From: Streptomyces sp. NRRL S-244
Lineage (GTDB): Bacteria; Actinomycetota; Actinomycetes; Streptomycetales; Streptomycetaceae
Direction: 5' to 3'
Length of the DNA: 64,000 bases
Assembly: GCF_000717915.1 (NCBI RefSeq)
Contig: NZ_JOCX01000007.1
Location: 1-64,000 of the forward strand
Of the stretch, positions 8,360 to 17,048 are shown piece by piece. Under the pieces are notes generated by a model. It did no database searches and was not told the origin of the DNA. It worked only from the letters and a program-made list of their open reading frames with translations. A program made the translations under genes and the position numbers. The stretch's first letter is position 1. Every line of letters begins with the position of its first letter.

Positions 8360-9481
8360 ATGCGGGTGCCCTTCCGCTCACCTCCTCGACCGGGAGCAGG
8401 CGGCCACCACCAGATCCTTTTCGTACTCGCGGAGTGTCTGCCCTTCGCGATCGCGCTCTCGGTGCTGACCATCGAATTCACGCCCGCGCACGTGCTGTAC
8501 ACCGGTCCCCTCCTGGTGGCGACGCCGGCACTGGCCGCGGTGGCGATGGGTCCCAAGGGCACCCTGGCGGCGGTGGCGCTGGCCGTGGCCGTGAGCGTCA
8601 CCACCGCCACGTACAACGGGGCCTGGGGCAGCCAGCAGGTCTACACCAACTTCCTGGCCCTGTTCCTGGTGTCGCTGGCGAGCCTCGCGACGAGCAGTAC
8701 CGTCCGCAGGCGGCGGGAGGACGAACTCGAACAGGTCCGCCGGATCGCCGTGGCGGCACAGGAGGCCGTGCTGCGGCCCGTACCGGTCCGGCTCGGTCAC
8801 TTGCGCGTGGCCGGCATGTACCTGGCGGCCGAGACGGGGGCGCAGATCGGCGGCGACCTGTACGAGGCCGTGCAGACGCGGTACGGGGTCCGGGTGATCG
8901 TGGGCGACGTCCGGGGCAAGGGTCTGCCGGCCGTACGGGCGGCGGCGGCCGTGCTGGGCGCGTTCCGGGAGGCCGTGCACTACGAGGACGAACTGGCGGG
9001 GGTCATAGGCCGCTGCGAGGCGGCACTGCTGCGGGACGCGGCCGTGCCGGGCGTGATCGACCCGGGAGCCCTCGTGGAAGGGTTCGTCACCGCGCTGGTG
9101 GCGCAGGTGCCTGACGGGCCCGTGGTCGAGGTGGTCAATCGCGGCCATCCGCCCCCGCTGCTGCTCCGTGGCGGGACGGTCCGCGCCCTGGAGCCCGGCT
9201 GCCCGCTGCCGCCGCTCGGCCTGGCGGAGTTCATCGCCGGGGCTCCCGGTGTGGCGGACCGCTACTCCTTCGCGCCCGGGGACCGTCTGCTGCTGTACAC
9301 CGACGGCGTCATCGAAGCCCGCGACAGCGCCGGCGACTTCTTCGCCTTGCCCGATGCGATGGAGGCGGTGGGGGCGGCGACCGACGCGCACGAGTTCCTG
9401 GACGAGCTGCACCGGGCACTGCTCCGGCACACCCGGCACCGTCTGGCGGACGACGCGGCGATGTTCCTCGTCGACCGGTGA
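8360..9481 (+). CDS. Membrane-anchored SpoIIE-family PP2C phosphatase
   Basis: A 373-aa protein. The first 120 residues hold about four hydrophobic helices (LFVLAECLPFAIALSVL, LLVATPALAAVAMG, TLAAVALAVAVSVTTA, NFLALFLVSLASLATS), followed by an Arg/Glu-rich linker (VRRRREDELEQVRR). The phosphatase domain spans about 140-372, with QIGGDLYEAVQT, GDVRGKGLPAVRAAAAVLG and LLLYTDGVIEARD, which keep the metal-binding Asp residues. It should dephosphorylate an STAS-type anti-anti-sigma factor at the membrane; no such partner is encoded nearby. The ATG at 8360 follows the divergent promoter region shared with the cyclase-family gene and has only a weak ribosome-binding site. It is shorter and has a different sensor from the other two SpoIIE proteins in the window. 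Confidence 0.87.
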   Translation: MRVPFRSPPRPGAGGHHQILFVLAECLPFAIALSVLTIEFTPAHVLYTGPLLVATPALAAVAMGPKGTLAAVALAVAVSVTTATYNGAWGSQQVYTNFLALFLVSLASLATSSTVRRRREDELEQVRRIAVAAQEAVLRPVPVRLGHLRVAGMYLAAETGAQIGGDLYEAVQTRYGVRVIVGDVRGKGLPAVRAAAAVLGAFREAVHYEDELAGVIGRCEAALLRDAAVPGVIDPGALVEGFVTALVAQVPDGPVVEVVNRGHPPPLLLRGGTVRALEPGCPLPPLGLAEFIAGAPGVADRYSFAPGDRLLLYTDGVIEARDSAGDFFALPDAMEAVGAATDAHEFLDELHRALLRHTRHRLADDAAMFLVDR

Positions 9482-9738
9482 GGATCGGCCGGAGGCGCTG
9501 CGAGGGACAGGTGTTCGACCTGGCCTGAATGTCGTCGTACCGGTCCGTAAACACCGCGCGGGACAAGATCGCCGTATCGAGGTAATGGCAACGACTCAAG
9601 GGGCTGATGTGGTGAGTTGATGGTTAGTGTGCTCCCGGATCTGGACGGATTGCCCGGAATTCCGCCCCTGACCTTCTTCTCCCACCGGTGACGTGTGCGC
9701 GTCGCCGGTCACCGCCCCGACGAAGGAGCGCCTGCCCG
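9482..9738. promoter_or_regulatory. Leader/promoter region of the 2-methylisoborneol operon with a small inverted repeat
   Basis: These 257 bases separate the phosphatase stop from the encapsulin start. The middle (about 9580-9640) is less GC-rich than its surroundings and probably contains the promoter, though I cannot fix -35 and -10 boxes. An inverted repeat CGGTGAC (9686-9692) / GTCACCG (9708-9714) lies just upstream of the ribosome-binding site AAGGAG (9723-9728). It could be a leader hairpin or a protein-binding site. No gene is seen. Confidence 0.4.
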
Positions 9739-11151
9739 ATGACCGTGGACACCAGCCCGGAGGCGCAGCTCGAACCGCCCCGGCAGACCAGCCTGGGCAC
9801 GGCGGCTGCCCGCAACCTCGCCACCACCACCAAGTCCGCACCGCAGATGCAGGAGATCACCTCCCGCTGGCTGCTGAAGATGCTCCCCTGGGTGGAGACC
9901 AAGGGCGGCACCTACCGGGTGAACCGCCGGCTGACCTACACCGTCGGCGACGGCCGCATCGAGTTCGTCCAGGACGGCGCCCACGTCCGGGTGATCCCCC
10001 GCGAGCTCGGCGAACTCGCCATGCTGCGCGGCTTCGACGACCTGGAGGTGCTCACCGCGCTCGCCGCCCGGTGCGTCCAGCGCGACTTCCGCGCCGGTGA
10101 GGTGCTCGTCGAGCGCGGCACCCCGGCCAACGAGATCCACCTGATCGCCCACGGCCGGATCAACCAGACCTCCGTCGGCAAGTACGGCGACGAAGTCGCG
10201 GTCGCCGTACTCGCGGACGGCGACCGGTTCGGCGACAACGCCCTGCTCGACGGCGCCGGCGGCTGGGACTACACCGCGACCGCCGCCACCCCGGGCACCC
10301 TTCTCACCTTGTCCCGCTCCGACTTCGCCGCCGTACTCTCCTCGGCGCCGCATCTCCAGGCCCACGTCCAGCAGTTCGGCTCGCTGCCGCACCAGCGGCA
10401 GAACAAGCACGGCGAGGCCGAGATCGCCATGTCCGCCGGCCACACCGGCGAGCCCGAACTGCCCGGCACCTTCGTCGACTACGAGCTCAACCCGCGCGAG
10501 TACGAACTCTCCATCGCGCAGACGGTCCTGCGGGTGCACACGAGGGTCGCCGACCTCTACAACGAGCCGATGAACCAGACCGAGCAGCAGCTCAGGCTCA
10601 CCATCGAGGCGTTGCGCGAACGCCAGGAGCACGAGCTGGTCAACAACCGGGAGTTCGGTCTGCTCCACAACGCCGCCTTCAAGCAGCGGATCCAGACCCA
10701 CTCCGGTCCGCCCACCCCGGACGACCTCGACGAGCTGCTCTGCCGCCGCCGCGGCACCAAGCTCTTCCTCGCGCACCCCAAGACGATCGCGGCGATCGGG
10801 CGCGAGTTCAACGCCCGCGGGCTCTACCCGGACCACGTCGACCTCGGCGGACAGCAGGTCCCGGCCTGGCGCGGAGTCCCGATCCTGCCGTGCAACAAGA
10901 TCCCGATCAGCAAGGAGAACACCAGCTCGATCCTCGCCATGCGTACCGGCGAGGACAACCAGGGCGTCATCGGCCTGCGCCAGACCGGACTGCCGGAGGA
11001 GTACGAACCGGGCCTGTCGGTCCGCTTCATGGGCATCGACGAGCGGTCGATCATCTCCTACCTGGTCTCCACCTACTACTCCGCCGCCATCCTGGTGCCC
11101 GACGCGCTCGGCGTGCTGGAGAACGTACAGATCGCCCGCAGGCACGACTGA
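9739..11151 (+). CDS. Family 2B encapsulin shell protein with cyclic-nucleotide-binding insert
   Basis: A 470-aa protein of the EshA-like group, now recognised as family 2B encapsulins, which have an HK97 phage-capsid fold and assemble into nanocompartments. The N-arm and start of the E-loop (about 1-75, ending [14 protein letters not shown]) are followed by a cyclic-nucleotide-binding domain insert (about 85-215; [20 protein letters not shown] and [10 protein letters not shown]). The capsid fold then resumes (about 240-470; [40 protein letters not shown]). The ATG at 9739 has AAGGAG eight bases upstream. The terpene cyclase starts 68 nt downstream and is the expected cargo. Established work links this gene order with 2-methylisoborneol production; that cyclic nucleotide binding gates the shell is inference. 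Confidence 0.93.
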   Translation: MTVDTSPEAQLEPPRQTSLGTAAARNLATTTKSAPQMQEITSRWLLKMLPWVETKGGTYRVNRRLTYTVGDGRIEFVQDGAHVRVIPRELGELAMLRGFDDLEVLTALAARCVQRDFRAGEVLVERGTPANEIHLIAHGRINQTSVGKYGDEVAVAVLADGDRFGDNALLDGAGGWDYTATAATPGTLLTLSRSDFAAVLSSAPHLQAHVQQFGSLPHQRQNKHGEAEIAMSAGHTGEPELPGTFVDYELNPREYELSIAQTVLRVHTRVADLYNEPMNQTEQQLRLTIEALRERQEHELVNNREFGLLHNAAFKQRIQTHSGPPTPDDLDELLCRRRGTKLFLAHPKTIAAIGREFNARGLYPDHVDLGGQQVPAWRGVPILPCNKIPISKENTSSILAMRTGEDNQGVIGLRQTGLPEEYEPGLSVRFMGIDERSIISYLVSTYYSAAILVPDALGVLENVQIARRHD

Positions 11152-11219
11152 CCGGCACGGCGACCCGGGGCCGCGCCCGGGAACCGGGACAGCCCCACTA
11201 CCCCACCAAGGAGTCACGG

Positions 11220-12500
11220 ATGCCCGATCCCGGGCCTTCCCCCGCGCAGTCGAGCCTCCCCGCCGCCGCGGCCGCCTTCGGGACGTACGGTCACGGCCGC
11301 GGCATCGAAGCCGTCGGCTGCATCCGGCCCGAGCAGCTCGCCGTGCCCGCCCCCGCAGGGCCGCCCGCCCCCGCCGGGCCGCCGCCGGCTCCCGCGGGCA
11401 CAGCGGGCCCCGCCCTGGAGCGGATCCTGCGCGGCCCCAGCGGTCTGGGCACGGTGGGCCTCCATCTGGCCCGGCGCGAGGAGCCGCCGCCGGCCGCGGC
11501 GCCGGAGCCGCCGGAGCCGGCGGCGGGCCGTCCGGTCCCGGGCCTCTACCACCACCCCGTACCCGAACCCGACCCCGTACGGGTGGAGGAGGTCAGCCGC
11601 AGGATCAAGGCATGGGCGGACGAGGTCGACCTCTACCCGCCGGAGTGGGAGGACCAGTTCGACGGCTTCTCCGTGGGCCGGTACATGGTCGCCTGCCACC
11701 CGGACGCCCCCACCATCGACCACCTGATGCTCGCCACCCGGCTGATGGTCGCCGAGAACGTGGTCGACGACTGCTACTGCGAGGACCACGGGGGCTCGCC
11801 CGTCGGCCTCGGCGGACGCCTGCTGCTGGCCCACACCGCACTCGACCCCCTCCACACCACGACCGAGTACCAGCCGCAGTGGTCGGAGTCGCTGCACTCG
11901 GACGCCCCGCGGCGCGCGTACCGCTCGGCCATGGAACACCTCCTCCAGGGAGCCACCCCGTCCCAGGCCGACCGCTTCCGGCACGACATGGCCCGGCTGC
12001 ACATGGGGTACCTCGCCGAGGCGGCCTGGGCCGAGACCGACTACGTCCCGGAGGTGTGGGAGTACCTGGCGATGCGCCAGTTCAACAACTTCCGCCCCTG
12101 CCCCACCATCACCGACACCGTCGGCGGCTACGAACTGCCCGCGGACCTGCACGCCCAGCCCGCCATGCAACGGGTCATCGCGCTCGCCGGCAACGCCACG
12201 ACCATCGTGAACGACCTCTACTCGTACACGAAGGAACTCGCCAGCCCCGGCAAGCACTTGAACCTGCCCGTGGTGATCGCCGAACGCGAGGGCGTCTCCG
12301 TCAAGGAGGCCTACCTCAAGGCGGTCGAGGTCCACAACGACCTCATGTACGCCTTCGAGGCCGCGGCCGCCGACCTGGCCGCCGCCTGCCCCGTCCCGAG
12401 CGTGCCGCGCTTCCTGCGCGGCGTCGCCGCCTGGGTCGACGGCAACCACTACTGGCACCAGACCAACACCTACCGCTACAGCCTGCCCGACTTCTGGTAA
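11220..12500 (+). CDS. tpc: 2-Methylisoborneol synthase
   Basis: A 426-aa class I terpene cyclase that converts 2-methyl-GPP to the earthy odorant 2-methylisoborneol. The catalytic domain begins near residue 118. The Asp-rich Mg-binding motif is DDCYCED (183-189), and the NSE triad is in NDLYSYTKE (N331, S335, E339). Conserved family segments such as WAETDYVPEVWEYLAMRQFN are present. The first 117 residues are Pro/Ala-rich and probably disordered, with two more conserved-looking islands (FGTYGHGRGIEAVGC near 20-34, and ERILRGPSGLGTVGLHLARR near 67-86). Such N-termini are the likely signal for loading into the encapsulin encoded just upstream. The ATG at 11220 follows AAGGAG. The methyltransferase starts 14 nt after the stop. 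Confidence 0.96.
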   Translation: MPDPGPSPAQSSLPAAAAAFGTYGHGRGIEAVGCIRPEQLAVPAPAGPPAPAGPPPAPAGTAGPALERILRGPSGLGTVGLHLARREEPPPAAAPEPPEPAAGRPVPGLYHHPVPEPDPVRVEEVSRRIKAWADEVDLYPPEWEDQFDGFSVGRYMVACHPDAPTIDHLMLATRLMVAENVVDDCYCEDHGGSPVGLGGRLLLAHTALDPLHTTTEYQPQWSESLHSDAPRRAYRSAMEHLLQGATPSQADRFRHDMARLHMGYLAEAAWAETDYVPEVWEYLAMRQFNNFRPCPTITDTVGGYELPADLHAQPAMQRVIALAGNATTIVNDLYSYTKELASPGKHLNLPVVIAEREGVSVKEAYLKAVEVHNDLMYAFEAAAADLAAACPVPSVPRFLRGVAAWVDGNHYWHQTNTYRYSLPDFW

Positions 12501-12514
12501 GGATGGATTTATAA

Positions 12515-13411
12515 GTGACCAACACCGATCTCACCGTTGCCCCCGCCGCCGCGACCGCCACCTCGGCGTTCATCCCGGCCCCGGCCACGCCCTACCAGGG
12601 CGACATCGCCCGCTACTGGGACCACGAGGCCCGGCCGGTGAACCTGCGTCTCGGCGACGTCGACGGCCTGTACCACCACCACTACGGCATCGGTGACATC
12701 AACCGGGCGGCCCTCGGAGACGCCGAGGACAGCGCCTACGAGAAGAAGCTGATCGCCGAGCTCCACCGGCTGGAGTCGGCGCAGGCCGACGTCCTCCTGG
12801 ACCACCTCGGCGAGATCGGCCAGGGCGACACGCTCGTGGACGCCGGCTGCGGCCGCGGCGGATCGATGGTCATGGCCCACCAGCGGTTCGGCTGCAAGGT
12901 CGAGGGCGTGACGCTGTCGGCGAAGCAGGCCGACTTCGCGAACCAGCGCGCCCGCGAACTCGGCATCGAGGACTCCGTCCGCGCCCGTGTCTGCAACATG
13001 CTCAACACGCCGTTCGAGACGGGCCAGGCCGCGGCCTCGTGGAACAACGAGTCGAGCATGTACGTCGACCTGCACGACCTGTTCGCCGAGCACTCCCGCG
13101 TCCTGGCCGTCGGCGGCCGGTACGTGACCATCACCGGCTGCTGGAACCCCCGTTACGGGCAGCCCTCGAAGTGGGTCTCCCAGATCAACGCGCACTTCGA
13201 GTGCAACATCCACTCCCGCCGGCAGTACATGCGGGCCATGGCCGACAACCGCCTCGTACCGCAGGCCGTCATCGACCTGACCCCCGCGACCCTGCCGTAC
13301 TGGGAGCTGCGGGCCACCTCCTCGCTCGTCACCGGCATCGAGGAGGCGTTCATCAACTCGTACAAGGACGGCTCGTTCCAGTACCTGCTGATCGCGGCCG
13401 ACCGCGTCTGA
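12515..13411 (+). CDS. Geranyl diphosphate 2-C-methyltransferase
   Basis: A 298-aa SAM-dependent methyltransferase that adds a methyl group to C2 of geranyl diphosphate, making the substrate of the cyclase encoded upstream. The SAM-binding motif is DAGCGRGG (109-116). Segments typical of GPP methyltransferases include YWDHEARPVNLRLGDVDGLY, HHHYGIGDI, WNNESSMYVDLHDLF and PSKWVSQINAHF. The GTG start at 12515 is preceded by GGATGG. It is the third gene of the shell-cyclase-methyltransferase operon, 14 nt behind the cyclase, so expression is surely joint. The length equals that of known homologues. Confidence 0.96.
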   Translation: MTNTDLTVAPAAATATSAFIPAPATPYQGDIARYWDHEARPVNLRLGDVDGLYHHHYGIGDINRAALGDAEDSAYEKKLIAELHRLESAQADVLLDHLGEIGQGDTLVDAGCGRGGSMVMAHQRFGCKVEGVTLSAKQADFANQRARELGIEDSVRARVCNMLNTPFETGQAAASWNNESSMYVDLHDLFAEHSRVLAVGGRYVTITGCWNPRYGQPSKWVSQINAHFECNIHSRRQYMRAMADNRLVPQAVIDLTPATLPYWELRATSSLVTGIEEAFINSYKDGSFQYLLIAADRV

Positions 13412-13443
13412 GGGGTGGGCGGGCCCGTGACCCGCGGGCCCGG

Positions 13444-13659
13444 CTACTCGGAACGGCGCTCCATCACCCGCCGCGCCACCTCGCTCTCGGCGGCCGGGGG
13501 TGACAGCTCGTCCAGGGTGTCGATGTCGGTGTCCCGCTCCAGCTCCTCCTCCCAGGCCGCGGCGAGCCGCTCCTGCTCGTCACGCGGCAGGCCGTCGACG
13601 GTCTCGCGGTGTGCCGGGTCGAGGGCGGTCAGAAAGCGGTCGACGGCGTCGAAGGACAT
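13444..13659 (-). CDS. Small acidic hypothetical protein
   Basis: A 71-aa acidic protein starting MSFDAVDRFLTALDPAHR and containing DEQERLAAAWEEELERDTD, which suggests two amphipathic helices. The ATG at 13659 has a strong AAGGAG six bases upstream, which decides against the longer frame that begins near 13797. It is convergent with the methyltransferase gene and ends only 32 nt from it. I do not recognise a family. The small size and acidity would fit an anti-sigma-like or protein-binding role, but nothing in the sequence shows this. Confidence 0.6.
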   Translation of the reverse strand: MSFDAVDRFLTALDPAHRETVDGLPRDEQERLAAAWEEELERDTDIDTLDELSPPAAESEVARRVMERRSE

Positions 13660-13894
13660 CCCGTACTCCTTGGGCGGCTGGCTGGATGGCTGTATGGCTG
13701 GGCGGGAGGCAGTGTTCCCGGCCCAGGATGTGAGAGACGGCCCGGCCGGGGCACAGGACGCGGCCCGGGCCGCACCCGGATGGCGGCCCCCGCTCACCCC
13801 GTGGCGCCGCCGGGAAGCCGATCACCGGTGTGTCATACGTGCTCCGGCGGACCGGGCCCCTTCAATGGGCAGCCTCCGACCGAAAGGGCACGGC

Positions 13895-14683
13895 ATGACC
13901 TCCCCCGCGCAGCACACCCGCCGAGCGGTCGTCACGGGCGCGTTCGCCCTGGCCGCCGGCTCCGCGCTCTCCCTCGTCCCGGCGGGCCGCGCGCACGCCG
14001 CGGCCGCCGCCGCGGCCGGACCGGAGATCGTGAGCTGCGCCGGCTGGGGAGCGCGGGCCGCGTCCGAAGCCGTGGTGGTCCTGGCCAATCGCCCGGAGCG
14101 GATCATCGTCCACCACACGGCGACGCTCAACGTGACCGACTACTCGCAGCAGCGCGCGTACGCCCTGGCCCGGGCGATCCAGACGTACCACATGGACGCC
14201 CAGGGCTGGATCGACACCGGTCAGCACTTCACGGTCAGCCGCGGGGCGTTCGTGATGGAGGGCCGCCACAACAGCCTCGCGGAACTCCGCACCGGCAAGC
14301 GCCAGGTGCGCGCGGCGCACTGCGTCGGGCAGAACACGGTCTCGATCGGCATCGAGAACGAGGGCACGTACATGACGGAGGAGCCGCCGGCCGCGCAGTT
14401 CGCGGCGCTGGCGGACCTGTGCGCCCACATCTGCACCCAGTACGGCCTGCCCGCCTCGGAGATCTACGGCCACCGGGACTTCAACTCCACCTCCTGCCCC
14501 GGCGACCGCCTCTACGCCCTGCTCCCGACCCTGCGCAAGCAGGTGGCCACCCGCCTGGGCACGCCCCTGACCGACCCCCAGGCGGACCCGATCCAGGACC
14601 TGATCCACGAGGCCACCACCCACGCCCTGTCGCCCTACCCGGAATACGTCCCCGAGCGACTGCTGCGCCAGGTCGCGCCGTAG
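13895..14683 (+). CDS. Exported PGRP-type N-acetylmuramoyl-L-alanine amidase
   Basis: A 262-aa protein with a Tat-like signal peptide (TRRAVVTGAFALAAGSALS, cleavage around the AHA-A stretch near residue 33). The mature part is a peptidoglycan-recognition/amidase_2 domain: zinc-ligand region IIVHHTA, then FTVSRGAFVMEGRH, and SIGIENEGTY. The C-terminal zinc site is EIYGHRDFNSTSCPGDRLY, with the His and the Cys-Pro-Gly that ends most PGRP amidases. It should cleave the amide bond between muramic acid and the stem peptide outside the cell. The ATG at 13895 has AAAGGG upstream; an alternative start at 13865 would add ten residues. It appears monocistronic. Confidence 0.88.
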   Translation: MTSPAQHTRRAVVTGAFALAAGSALSLVPAGRAHAAAAAAAGPEIVSCAGWGARAASEAVVVLANRPERIIVHHTATLNVTDYSQQRAYALARAIQTYHMDAQGWIDTGQHFTVSRGAFVMEGRHNSLAELRTGKRQVRAAHCVGQNTVSIGIENEGTYMTEEPPAAQFAALADLCAHICTQYGLPASEIYGHRDFNSTSCPGDRLYALLPTLRKQVATRLGTPLTDPQADPIQDLIHEATTHALSPYPEYVPERLLRQVAP

Positions 14684-14964
14684 TTCCACCGTCCGGTCGG
14701 CGGGGTGATGCTCCCATCCCGCCGATGGTCGCGCGCCCCGCCGCCGTCGGCGATCGGGGAAATCCGGCACGAGCCGGTGCCGCGAGGCGTGTTGGAGGAC
14801 GCCCTGACACGGGTACGTGACGAGGTATTCGACATCTCCGCCCCAGCACCTCCCGCACCGCACCGGTTGCCCGCCTCCACCCGTATTTTCATGACGAGAG
14901 GCGGGCCCGGGACGGGATTTCGGGCGGCCCGGACAGCGCACCCATCCGGACAGGAGTGATCCAC

Positions 14965-15123
14965 ATGTCCTTGCTCGCCACGATCCTCGTCGTCGTCGGC
15001 CTCTGGTGTGCTGCCTCGGTCGCCGTGGCCTCCTGCTTCAGCGCCTACCGCATCTGGTGCCGCAGCGAGAAGCGGCGCCGGGGCGCGTCCGGCCGGCTCG
15101 GCGCGGAGACGGGGCGCTCCTGA
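14965..15123 (+). CDS. Small single-span membrane protein
   Basis: A 52-aa peptide, with CAGGAG (14951-14956) eight bases before the ATG. Residues 3-27 form one strong transmembrane helix (LLATILVVVGLWCAASVAVA), followed by a basic tail (YRIWCRSEKRRRGASGRL), so the C-terminus should be cytoplasmic. Third-base GC is high, and the stop lies six bases before the end of the convergent methyltransferase gene. No family is recognised. Small proteins of this type are common in Streptomyces and rarely annotated. Confidence 0.55.
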   Translation: MSLLATILVVVGLWCAASVAVASCFSAYRIWCRSEKRRRGASGRLGAETGRS

Positions 15124-15129
15124 CCCCCG

Positions 15130-15948
15130 TCACGCGGGCAGCGGGCGCCGGCCCCAGGCGGTGATCATTCCCGGCGAGAGCGCGGCGCAGTCCGGTGAGC
15201 CGAGGTACCGGACCGCCTCCTCGATCGTCGTGTCGTCCACCAGCCCGGTGGCCACGATCGACTCCCTGGCCCGGTCCCAAGTCCCCACCCAGAAGCGGCT
15301 GATGGGGCTGCCCGGGATCAGGGGAGGCACCCGTACCTCGGCGGCGACCGACACGAGTCCCGCGTCCCGCACGTGCTGCGGGTACTGCGCGACCCACGAG
15401 ACGTCGGTGCCGATCGTGTCCCGCAGCCCCTGCCACATGGCCTGCATGACCCGGGTGTACGGGGTCTGCGGGGCGGTGGGGCCGGTCAGGTCGATGGCGT
15501 CGCTGAGGACCAGCACCCCGCCCTCGGCCAGCAGGCCGCCGAGCCGGGCGATCATGCTCCGCCACGAGGGCAGGTGCATCAGCACGAAGCGGGCGTGCAC
15601 GAGCTGGAAACGACGGCCGGGGTCGAAATCCGGCGCGCTGACGTCCGCCTCCAGGACATCGAGCCCCGGCAGTGGACGGGCGGCGAGGAAGCGGACGTCG
15701 CGGTCGACCGCGAGCACGCTCGCCACCCCGGCCTCCTCGACCAGCCGCCGGGCGACGGTGCCGGTGCCGGCTCCCACGTCCAGGCAGTTCCAGCCGGGCC
15801 CTGCGCCCAAGGCCCGCAGGCGGTCCATCGTCATGTCGTCGTACGCGAGCGCACCGAGGTCGATGCGATCGTCCTCGCCGGCCTGCTCGGGCCGGAACAC
15901 CGCCTCGCCGTAGCGCCCGCGCCCGGCACCTGTGCTCATGTGGCCCAT
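15130..15948 (-). CDS. Class I SAM-dependent methyltransferase
   Basis: A 272-aa protein with a Rossmann-type methyltransferase fold. Motif I is CLDVGAGTGTVARRL; the acidic end of strand 2 is LAVDRD; a later motif is FQLVHARFVLMHLPSW, and GLLAEGGVLVLSD is the post-II motif. It resembles the Methyltransf_25/UbiE-like group, and no substrate can be deduced. The ATG at 15948 is preceded by AGGA; a second ATG lies at 15939. The gene is 68 nt downstream of the PfkB kinase on the same strand, so it might be a distal member of that operon. More likely it has its own promoter. It runs convergently into the small membrane protein gene. Confidence 0.82.
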   Translation of the reverse strand: MGHMSTGAGRGRYGEAVFRPEQAGEDDRIDLGALAYDDMTMDRLRALGAGPGWNCLDVGAGTGTVARRLVEEAGVASVLAVDRDVRFLAARPLPGLDVLEADVSAPDFDPGRRFQLVHARFVLMHLPSWRSMIARLGGLLAEGGVLVLSDAIDLTGPTAPQTPYTRVMQAMWQGLRDTIGTDVSWVAQYPQHVRDAGLVSVAAEVRVPPLIPGSPISRFWVGTWDRARESIVATGLVDDTTIEEAVRYLGSPDCAALSPGMITAWGRRPLPA

Positions 15949-16016
15949 TATCGCCGTCCTGCCCCGGCCGCGCCCGGCGCGCGGGGACGCCCGGAGGCCG
16001 CTCCCCGGACAGCCGG

Positions 16017-17048
16017 TCAACGCCCTCGATCCCCGGCCGCCCAGCGGGCGAGCTCGGTGCGCGTCGGCGGGTCGGCGCCCTCACGGGTGCAGGTCAGTGC
16101 CGCCGCGCGGGCGGCCAGGGAGAGCGCCGAGGCCACGCGGCGGTCCAGGTGTGCGGAGGCCGTCGCCTCGCGCAGTGCCCGACGGGCGCGGGCGGCGCCG
16201 GGTGCTCCGGCCAGGTCCGCGGAGGCCAGCAGCCCGGTGTGGAGCAGCCCGCTGACCAGACCCGCCATGAAGGCGTCGCCCGCGCCCACGGTGTCGGCGA
16301 CCTTGACCGCGGTCGCCGGCACATCGCACCGGCCGCCCGGCCAGAAGACCCGCGCGCCCGCGCCGCCCGAGGTCACGACGACGAGTGCGGGGCCGCTCCC
16401 GTCCGCCCAGCGCCGGGCGGCCTCGTCGGGGGACTGCCCGGGGTAGAGCCGGCCGAGGTCCTCCTCGCTGGCCTTCACCACGTCGCTCAGCGCGACGAAC
16501 CGTTCGGCGCGCAGCCGCTCCCGGTCGGCCCCCGTGAGCAGCGCGGGCCGGATGTTCGGGTCGTACGAGACCGTGGCGGTGGGCCGGGCGGCCTCGACGG
16601 CCGCGAACACCCGGTCGGCGCCCGGGGCGAGCGCCGTCGCGATCGACCCGGTGTGGAGGCGGGCCGGCGCCGGTTCGCGAGCGGATGCGGCGAGCGCGGC
16701 GAGCGGGGGATCCCAGGTGATGTCGAACGTGTAGTGCGCGGTGCCCGCCGCGTCCAGCCGGGCGGTGGCCGTCGAGGTCGCCCCCTCGGTGAACGACCCC
16801 GGGGTGAGCACCACACCGCTGCCGCGCAGGTGGGCGTGCAGGTCGCGGCCCGGCCCGTCGCGGCCGATCCGGGTGGCGAGCCGCACCGGGTGGCCCAGCC
16901 TGGCCAGGCCGAGGGCCACGTTGGCCGGGCTGCCGCCCGGGCGGGCACGCCGGACCCCGTCCTCGCCGGTCAGAACGTCGGTGATGGCTTCGCCGATGAC
17001 GAGGGTCGGGGCATTTGCGGCCGGTCCCGGTCCCGGTCCCGCCGTCAC
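16017..17048 (-). CDS. PfkB-family carbohydrate kinase (fructokinase-like)
   Basis: A 343-aa ribokinase/fructokinase-type enzyme. The N-terminal PfkB signature region is GGSPANVALGLARLGHPVRL. The C-terminal signature DTVGAGDAFMAGL contains the catalytic Asp and the anion-hole GAGD. SYDPNIRP and VKASEEDLGRL are typical of fructokinases. The GTG at 17048 overlaps the stop of the dehydrogenase gene (GTGA). The context suggests that the dehydrogenase oxidises a polyol to a ketose and this kinase phosphorylates it. Fructose is the best guess from the sequence type, but other ketoses are possible. Confidence 0.88.
   Translation of the reverse strand: MTAGPGPGPAANAPTLVIGEAITDVLTGEDGVRRARPGGSPANVALGLARLGHPVRLATRIGRDGPGRDLHAHLRGSGVVLTPGSFTEGATSTATARLDAAGTAHYTFDITWDPPLAALAASAREPAPARLHTGSIATALAPGADRVFAAVEAARPTATVSYDPNIRPALLTGADRERLRAERFVALSDVVKASEEDLGRLYPGQSPDEAARRWADGSGPALVVVTSGGAGARVFWPGGRCDVPATAVKVADTVGAGDAFMAGLVSGLLHTGLLASADLAGAPGAARARRALREATASAHLDRRVASALSLAARAAALTCTREGADPPTRTELARWAAGDRGR

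Noticed and set aside
14705..14959. A plus-strand frame with a segment resembling the start of nitroreductases (EPVPRGVLEDAL)
   Set aside because: Only about 15 residues resemble the family, the rest does not continue the fold, and there is no ribosome-binding site. It could be a relic but is too weak to annotate.
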